16,251 bases of DNA from Candidatus Eisenbergiella stercorigallinarum (GTDB lineage: Bacteria; Bacillota; Clostridia; Lachnospirales; Lachnospiraceae): assembly GCA_019120525.1 (NCBI GenBank), contig DWUW01000250.1, forward strand, positions 1-16,251, read 5' to 3'. This document shows, piece by piece, positions 13,600 through 16,251 of the stretch. The position numbers and the translations under genes were made by a program. Numbering within the stretch: position 1 is the first letter of the stretch; every line of letters starts with the position of its first letter. The notes beneath the pieces are model-generated. The model was not told where the DNA came from, made no database searches, and worked only from the letters and a program-made list of their open reading frames with translations.

Positions 13600-13658
13600 A
13601 CCAACCTGCGCGTTTCAGCACCGGCCTGCGCGCTTCAGTCCACGCCGCGCAGGCTGGT
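13600..13658. terminator. Bidirectional hairpin between convergent genes, with duplicated arm
   Basis: ACCGGCCTGCGCG (13620-13632) pairs with 13646-13658 over 13 bp (one G-U). The loop holds the nrdG stop codon. The left arm is preceded by a 20-nt-offset near-copy (CCTGCGCGTTTCAG at 13605, CCTGCGCGCTTCAG at 13625) that could pair with the same right arm. Confidence 0.5.
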
Positions 13659-14330
13659 GTTGGGGATCAGGGGAAGCAGGAGAGCCCGGAAGCCCTCCAG
13701 TTCCTGCCGGGAAAACGATTCAAAGATCGGGGAGATCACGCCGTCGCTTTCCTGATAGGACTGAAGAAAATAGGGATACGGCCCCTGCAGCCACTGGCCG
13801 ATGGAGAGGAAATCCTCCGCGCTGTGAAGCCCCTTTACCACTGTGGTACGGAATTCAAAAGGAAGGCCGCTGCTTTGAAGAAAAGAGACGCTCCGGAATA
13901 TCCGCTCCATCTGAAGCCCCGGCAGACCGGCCACAGCCGCGTAATGCCCGGGAGAGGATTTGACGTCCATGGCGACATAATCCAGAAGCCCTTCCCCGGC
14001 GAGGCCTTCCAGTACCTGTGGAAGGTAGCCGTTGGTATCCAGCTTGACCAGATATCCCATCTCCTTTATTTTTTTCAGAAAGACGGCAAGATCCGGCTGA
14101 AGGGTGGGTTCTCCCCCGGTGACGCATACGCCGGTAAGGATCCCTTTCCTTTTTTGGAGGAGGCGCAGGACCTCTTCCTCATCAAAGAGAGGAAGCTGCC
14201 CGGGATGCAGGACAAGATCCCCGTTCTGACAGAAGGGACAGCGGAAATTGCAGCAGCCCGTGAAAATGGTAGCCGCTACACGGCCGGGAAAATCCAGTAA
14301 AGTTGTTTTATTGAAACCGCAGATTTGCAT
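13635..14330 (-). CDS. nrdG: Anaerobic ribonucleoside-triphosphate reductase activating protein (radical SAM)
   Basis: A 231-residue radical-SAM activase. It would use S-adenosylmethionine and a [4Fe-4S] cluster to install the glycyl radical on the anaerobic ribonucleotide reductase NrdD. The cluster motif is C27-NFR-C31-PF-C34 and the SAM-binding GGEP is in CVTGGEPTL. The opening QICGFNKTTLLDFPG is typical of the longer clostridial form (often called NrdG2), about 230 residues against 154 in E. coli. The start at 14330 has AAAGGTG upstream and a promoter at 14365-14393. No nrdD lies in the window, so the substrate is assigned by family only; some relatives may activate other glycyl-radical enzymes. 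It is divergent from tadA. Confidence 0.85.
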   Translation of the reverse strand: MQICGFNKTTLLDFPGRVAATIFTGCCNFRCPFCQNGDLVLHPGQLPLFDEEEVLRLLQKRKGILTGVCVTGGEPTLQPDLAVFLKKIKEMGYLVKLDTNGYLPQVLEGLAGEGLLDYVAMDVKSSPGHYAAVAGLPGLQMERIFRSVSFLQSSGLPFEFRTTVVKGLHSAEDFLSIGQWLQGPYPYFLQSYQESDGVISPIFESFSRQELEGFRALLLPLIPNTSLRGVD

Positions 14331-14353
14331 TTGACACCTTTTCCTGTTATGAT
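14325..14353 (+). promoter_or_regulatory. Candidate promoter of tadA
   Basis: TTGCAT (14325-14330), 17-nt spacer, TATGAT (14348-14353) on the plus strand. The -35 box overlaps the nrdG start codon, and the expected start point (about 14360) falls between the two divergent genes. Confidence 0.5.
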
Positions 14354-14364
14354 TTTTCCATTAC

Positions 14365-14393
14365 AGTATAAAAAGTTTTGCATGGATGCGCAA
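14365..14393 (-). promoter_or_regulatory. Candidate promoter of nrdG
   Basis: On the minus strand TTGCGC (14388-14393), 17-nt spacer, TATACT (14365-14370). It faces the tadA promoter, with start points only a few bases apart. Confidence 0.55.
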
Positions 14394-14408
14394 GATGGGA
14401 GAAGGAAG

Positions 14409-14975
14409 ATGGATGAAAAATGCAGGCCGGGATGGAATGAGGGCATGACGCCGGAGGAGGAAAAGAAACATATCCGATACATGAAGGAAGCCATGAAGCA
14501 GGCGAAAAAAGCATACGCTCTGGGAGAAGTGCCTATCGGCTGTGTGATCGTGCATCAGGAACGGATCATCGGACGTGGGTATAACCGCCGCAATACAGAT
14601 AAAAACACCCTTTCCCACGCGGAGATCACTGCCATCAACAAAGCCAGCAGAAAACTGGGAGACTGGCGTCTGGAAGACTGCGTGCTGTATGTTACCCTGG
14701 AACCCTGCCAGATGTGTTCCGGGGCCATCGTACAGGCCAGGATCCCGGAAACGGTGATCGGCTGCATGAACCCGAAGGCAGGATGTGCCGGTTCGCTTCT
14801 GAATATCCTTGAGGATCCCCGCTTCAACCATCAGGTCCGCGTGATCCGCGGTGTGATGGAGCAGGAATGCAGCGACATGCTGAAGCAGTTCTTCCGGGAG
14901 CTGCGGGTAAGAGTGAGGGCGGAGCGGCAGGAAAGAAAAGCTGCCGGACAGGGATTGACAAATCCCCATGAATAA
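14409..14975 (+). CDS. tadA: tRNA-specific adenosine deaminase
   Basis: A 188-residue zinc deaminase that converts A34 of tRNA-Arg(ACG) to inosine, needed for decoding CGN codons; cytoplasmic and normally essential. The zinc site is complete: H70-A-E72 (LSHAEI) and P99-C100-Q-M-C103 (LEPCQMC), with the proton-shuttling E72. VPIGCV (41-46) and the N-terminal MKEAMKQAKKAYALGE helix are typical. The start at 14409 has GGGAG 7 nt upstream; it gives about 20 residues more than the core domain, and ATG 14445 is an alternative. The C-terminal basic tail (RELRVRVRAERQERK) suits tRNA binding. The SRP RNA promoter overlaps its last codons. Confidence 0.95.
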   Translation: MDEKCRPGWNEGMTPEEEKKHIRYMKEAMKQAKKAYALGEVPIGCVIVHQERIIGRGYNRRNTDKNTLSHAEITAINKASRKLGDWRLEDCVLYVTLEPCQMCSGAIVQARIPETVIGCMNPKAGCAGSLLNILEDPRFNHQVRVIRGVMEQECSDMLKQFFRELRVRVRAERQERKAAGQGLTNPHE

Positions 14976-14984
14976 AGGTATACT
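14955..14984 (+). promoter_or_regulatory. Promoter of the SRP RNA gene
   Basis: TTGACA (14955-14960), 18-nt spacer, TATACT (14979-14984). It overlaps the last codons of tadA and lies 6-7 nt before the expected RNA 5' end. Confidence 0.8.
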
Positions 14985-14990
14985 GAAGAA

Positions 14991-15262
14991 ACCGTGCAGC
15001 CGGGAGAGCAGCGGCCTCCTGTACCTGAAATCCGCTATAGCAGGGGTGATGTCCGGCCGAGGGCCAGCGTCTTTATGGCTGCCCTCTATAAGTGGCGTTG
15101 AAGTTTGGGTCTTACGCAACGGATGTCTGTGAACCGTGTCAGGTTGGGAACAAAGCAGCACTAAGCAGAATTTTCCGTGTGCCGTGAGGGTGCCTGGCGG
15201 AGTTAACTGTAGAGGTAACGCATGAGGGTTAAGGTTCGAAGCAGGACGCACGGTTTAATTTT
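14991..15262 (+). ncRNA. ffs: Signal recognition particle RNA, large Gram-positive type
   Basis: The 5' end AACCGTGC pairs with GCACGGTT at 15248-15255, closing a molecule of about 270 nt. A T-run follows (15259-15265). The apical Ffh-binding hairpin is at about 15137-15165: GTCAGG, a GGAA tetraloop closed by U-A and G-C pairs, then AAGCAGCACTAAG. The 5' part contains ACCTGAAATCCGCTATAGCAGG, split as ACCTGAAATCC and GCTATAGCAGG, which I associate with the Alu-like domain of clostridial SRP RNA. It binds Ffh and targets nascent membrane and secreted proteins. Ends are estimated to within a few bases. Confidence 0.92.
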
Positions 15263-15265
15263 TTT
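15248..15265 (+). terminator. SRP RNA 3' end and T-run
   Basis: The closing-stem strand GCACGGTT is followed by TAATTTTTTT, giving intrinsic termination of the RNA. Confidence 0.65.
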
Positions 15266-15276
15266 ACATAAAACAG

Positions 15277-15294
15277 TAATAATTTCTATTATTA
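15277..15294. promoter_or_regulatory. AT-rich dyad TAATAAT-TTCT-ATTATTA, candidate operator
   Basis: A perfect 7-4-7 inverted repeat ending 3 nt before the -35 box of the rubrerythrin promoter. Half-sites resemble Fur/PerR boxes, but those have a 1-nt centre, so the assignment to PerR is inference. Confidence 0.45.
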
Positions 15295-15297
15295 ATA

Positions 15298-15326
15298 TTG
15301 ACAAATCCTTTCGGAGAGGTTATACT
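15298..15326 (+). promoter_or_regulatory. Promoter of the rubrerythrin gene
   Basis: TTGACA (15298-15303), 17-nt spacer, TATACT (15321-15326). Predicted start near 15333, leaving a leader of about 115 nt. Confidence 0.8.
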
Positions 15327-15347
15327 GAACCCATAACAAAAATACAG

Positions 15348-15405
15348 CGCCGCGGTCGGGCGGAAGAGCTTTCCGTCCGGAGGATGCTGAATCCGGGCCG
15401 CGGCG
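15348..15405 (+). promoter_or_regulatory. Structured leader of rubrerythrin (three-way-junction-like)
   Basis: P1 pairs 15348-15357 with 15396-15405 (CGCCGCGG/CCGCGGCG plus U-G and C-G). P2 is GGGCGGAA/TTCCGTCC (15358-15365, 15371-15378; one G-U). P3 is GGAT/ATCC (15382-15385, 15391-15394). The P1 right arm ends on the first base of GGAGG at 15405-15409. No known riboswitch class was recognised. Confidence 0.5.
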
Positions 15406-15449
15406 GAGGATCCATGCGTTATCCGGAAACGGAAGAAAGGGAGAAGGAA

Positions 15450-15989
15450 ATGGCAGAATTAAAGGGATCGAAGACTGAGAAGAATCTGGAAACCGCATTT
15501 GCGGGCGAGTCCATGGCGAGGAACAAGTACACCTATTTCGCATCCAAGGCGAGAAAGGAAGGCTACGTTCAGATCGCGAACATTTTTGAAGAGACGGCGA
15601 ACAACGAGAAAGAGCATGCGAAGATGTGGTTCAAGCTGCTGAACGACGGGATCGGCAGCACCGCGGAGTGCCTGAAGGCCGCCGCGGAGGGCGAGAACTA
15701 CGAGTGGACCGACATGTATGCCACCTTCGCGAAGGAAGCGAAGGAAGAGGGCTTCGATGAGATCGCGAGACTCTTTGAGGGCGTTGCGGCCATCGAGAAG
15801 GAGCACGAAGAGAGATACAGAAAGCTCCTTGCGAACGTGGAAAACGGCCTGGTATTCTCCAAGGACGGCGACACGATCTGGCAGTGCTCCAACTGCGGCC
15901 ATATCGTGATTGGAAAGAAGGCTCCCGAGGTCTGCCCGGTATGCGCGCATCCTCAGGCTTACTTCCAGGTGAAGGCGGAGAACTACTAA
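15450..15989 (+). CDS. rbr: Rubrerythrin
   Basis: A 179-residue non-haem diiron peroxidase of anaerobes that reduces hydrogen peroxide with electrons passed through its own rubredoxin domain; cytoplasmic. The four-helix ferritin-like domain (1-130) has E20, E53-x-x-H56 (NNEKEHAKMW) and E116-x-x-H119 (AAIEKEHEERY) as iron ligands. The C-terminal rubredoxin domain has C146-x-x-C149 and C162-x-x-C165. The length is standard. The start at 15450 follows GGGAG by 6 nt and matches the family's usual MAELKGSKTEKNL opening; an in-frame ATG at 15414 with its own GGAGG would add 12 residues. It has its own promoter, an AT-rich dyad and a folded leader, and a strong terminator, so it is a single-gene unit, probably induced by oxidative stress. 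Confidence 0.96.
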   Translation: MAELKGSKTEKNLETAFAGESMARNKYTYFASKARKEGYVQIANIFEETANNEKEHAKMWFKLLNDGIGSTAECLKAAAEGENYEWTDMYATFAKEAKEEGFDEIARLFEGVAAIEKEHEERYRKLLANVENGLVFSKDGDTIWQCSNCGHIVIGKKAPEVCPVCAHPQAYFQVKAENY

Positions 15990-16059
15990 AGAAGCGGCGG
16001 CCGGAAGCCGGCAGGCGGAAGGCCCGTGAGATAGAAAAAGTGCGCGACAGGTTCGCCAG

Positions 16060-16112
16060 CAGCCGGCAATCGGTGTTCACCACCGTAGCCGGCTGTTTCC
16101 AAAATCCTTTTT
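16060..16112 (+). terminator. Rubrerythrin terminator
   Basis: Nested stems CAGCCGGC/GCCGGCTG (16060-16067, 16088-16095) and CGGTG/CACCG inside, followed by TTTCC and then a T-run at 16108-16112. It also separates rubrerythrin from the convergent PIN gene, whose stop is at 16116. Confidence 0.75.
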
Positions 16113-16115
16113 GAG

Positions 16116-16251
16116 TTAATACTTTGCAATAAACTCGCTCATTGTCATGATTTCCGGGTATTCGATTTCAACCACTCTTAAATCTTTATCTCCGGTTACC
16201 AGTATGTCGATATTTTCCATAATAGCAGTAGCGAGAATTGGAAAATCCTTC
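16116..16251 (-). CDS. PIN-domain protein, C-terminal end (partial)
   Basis: The last 44 residues of a minus-strand gene entering from the right edge: KDFPILATAIMENIDILVTGD, interrupted after this by KDLRVVEIEYPEIMTMSEF and a short tail. The D-x-P-I-L-A-x-A then LVTGDKDL pattern is the C-terminal half of PIN-domain ribonucleases, including VapC-like toxins, with acidic metal ligands in KDFP and GDKD. The N-terminal half and any antitoxin partner lie outside the window. It is convergent with rubrerythrin. Toxin function is possible but cannot be shown from this fragment. Confidence 0.75.
   Translation of the reverse strand, partial: KDFPILATAIMENIDILVTGDKDLRVVEIEYPEIMTMSEFIAKY

Noticed and set aside
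14361..15251. 296-codon minus-strand frame across tadA and the SRP RNA
   Set aside because: It runs through a structured RNA and antisense to tadA; no domain is visible.
15222..15449. N-terminal extension of rubrerythrin from ATG 15222
   Set aside because: This stretch holds the SRP RNA 3' end, its T-run, the rubrerythrin promoter and leader; the family's normal first residue is at 15450.
1..16251. tRNA genes, rRNA genes, CRISPR arrays, complete insertion sequences, origins
   Set aside because: None could be supported by reading both strands; the only structural RNA recognised is SRP RNA.

Overview
The window looks like chromosome from an anaerobic Firmicute, most likely a moderately GC-rich Lachnospiraceae-type clostridium. 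The evidence is strong GGAGG-type ribosome binding sites, near-consensus sigma-A promoters, a large Gram-positive-type SRP RNA, an oxygen-independent ribonucleotide reductase activase, a rubrerythrin, a clostridial thiolase, and a protein resembling one I know only from this family (DUF6128-like). This placement is by inference, not by a search.

Positions 1-5618 (all minus strand) hold two related catabolic modules. Each has one regulator, one organophosphate-antiporter-like MFS transporter and one small cytoplasmic alkaline-phosphatase-superfamily phosphodiesterase. Read in transcription order, module A is RpiR regulator (4761-5618), transporter (3445-4764) and phosphodiesterase (2894-3448), joined by 4-nt ATGA overlaps. 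Its last gene has lost the C-terminal quarter that carries half of the metal site. Module B follows at once from its own promoter: DeoR regulator (2069-2830), intact phosphodiesterase (1198-1974) and transporter (leaving the window at position 1). The likely job is uptake and intracellular cleavage of a phosphorylated or phosphodiester compound; the substrate cannot be read from the sequence.

Positions 5619-6472 are a scar-like region. They hold an orphan promoter, inverted repeats, the C-terminal tail of a Rpn/PD-(D/E)XK transposase-like nuclease, and a cluster of hairpins flanked by a direct repeat. On the plus strand follow a ROK sugar kinase (6473-7438), a metallophosphoesterase-fold protein with unusual metal-site residues and a C-terminal membrane anchor (7632-8795), and a signal-peptide-free right-handed beta-helix protein (8792-10195) translationally coupled to it.

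From 10182 onward the genes are more housekeeping in character: an HD-domain hydrolase and acetyl-CoA C-acetyltransferase (both minus), a small XRE regulator (minus) divergent from a DUF6128-like protein (plus), a NrdG-type radical-SAM activase (minus) divergent from tadA (plus), SRP RNA (ffs, plus), rubrerythrin with a structured leader (plus), and the C-terminal end of a PIN-domain protein (minus) entering from the right edge.

The points most worth a second look are the paired transporter/phosphodiesterase modules with one decayed enzyme, the metallophosphoesterase with three altered metal motifs, a family of short GCCGCC/GGCGGC hairpins placed just before start codons, and the three-way-junction-like leader and dyad in front of rubrerythrin.
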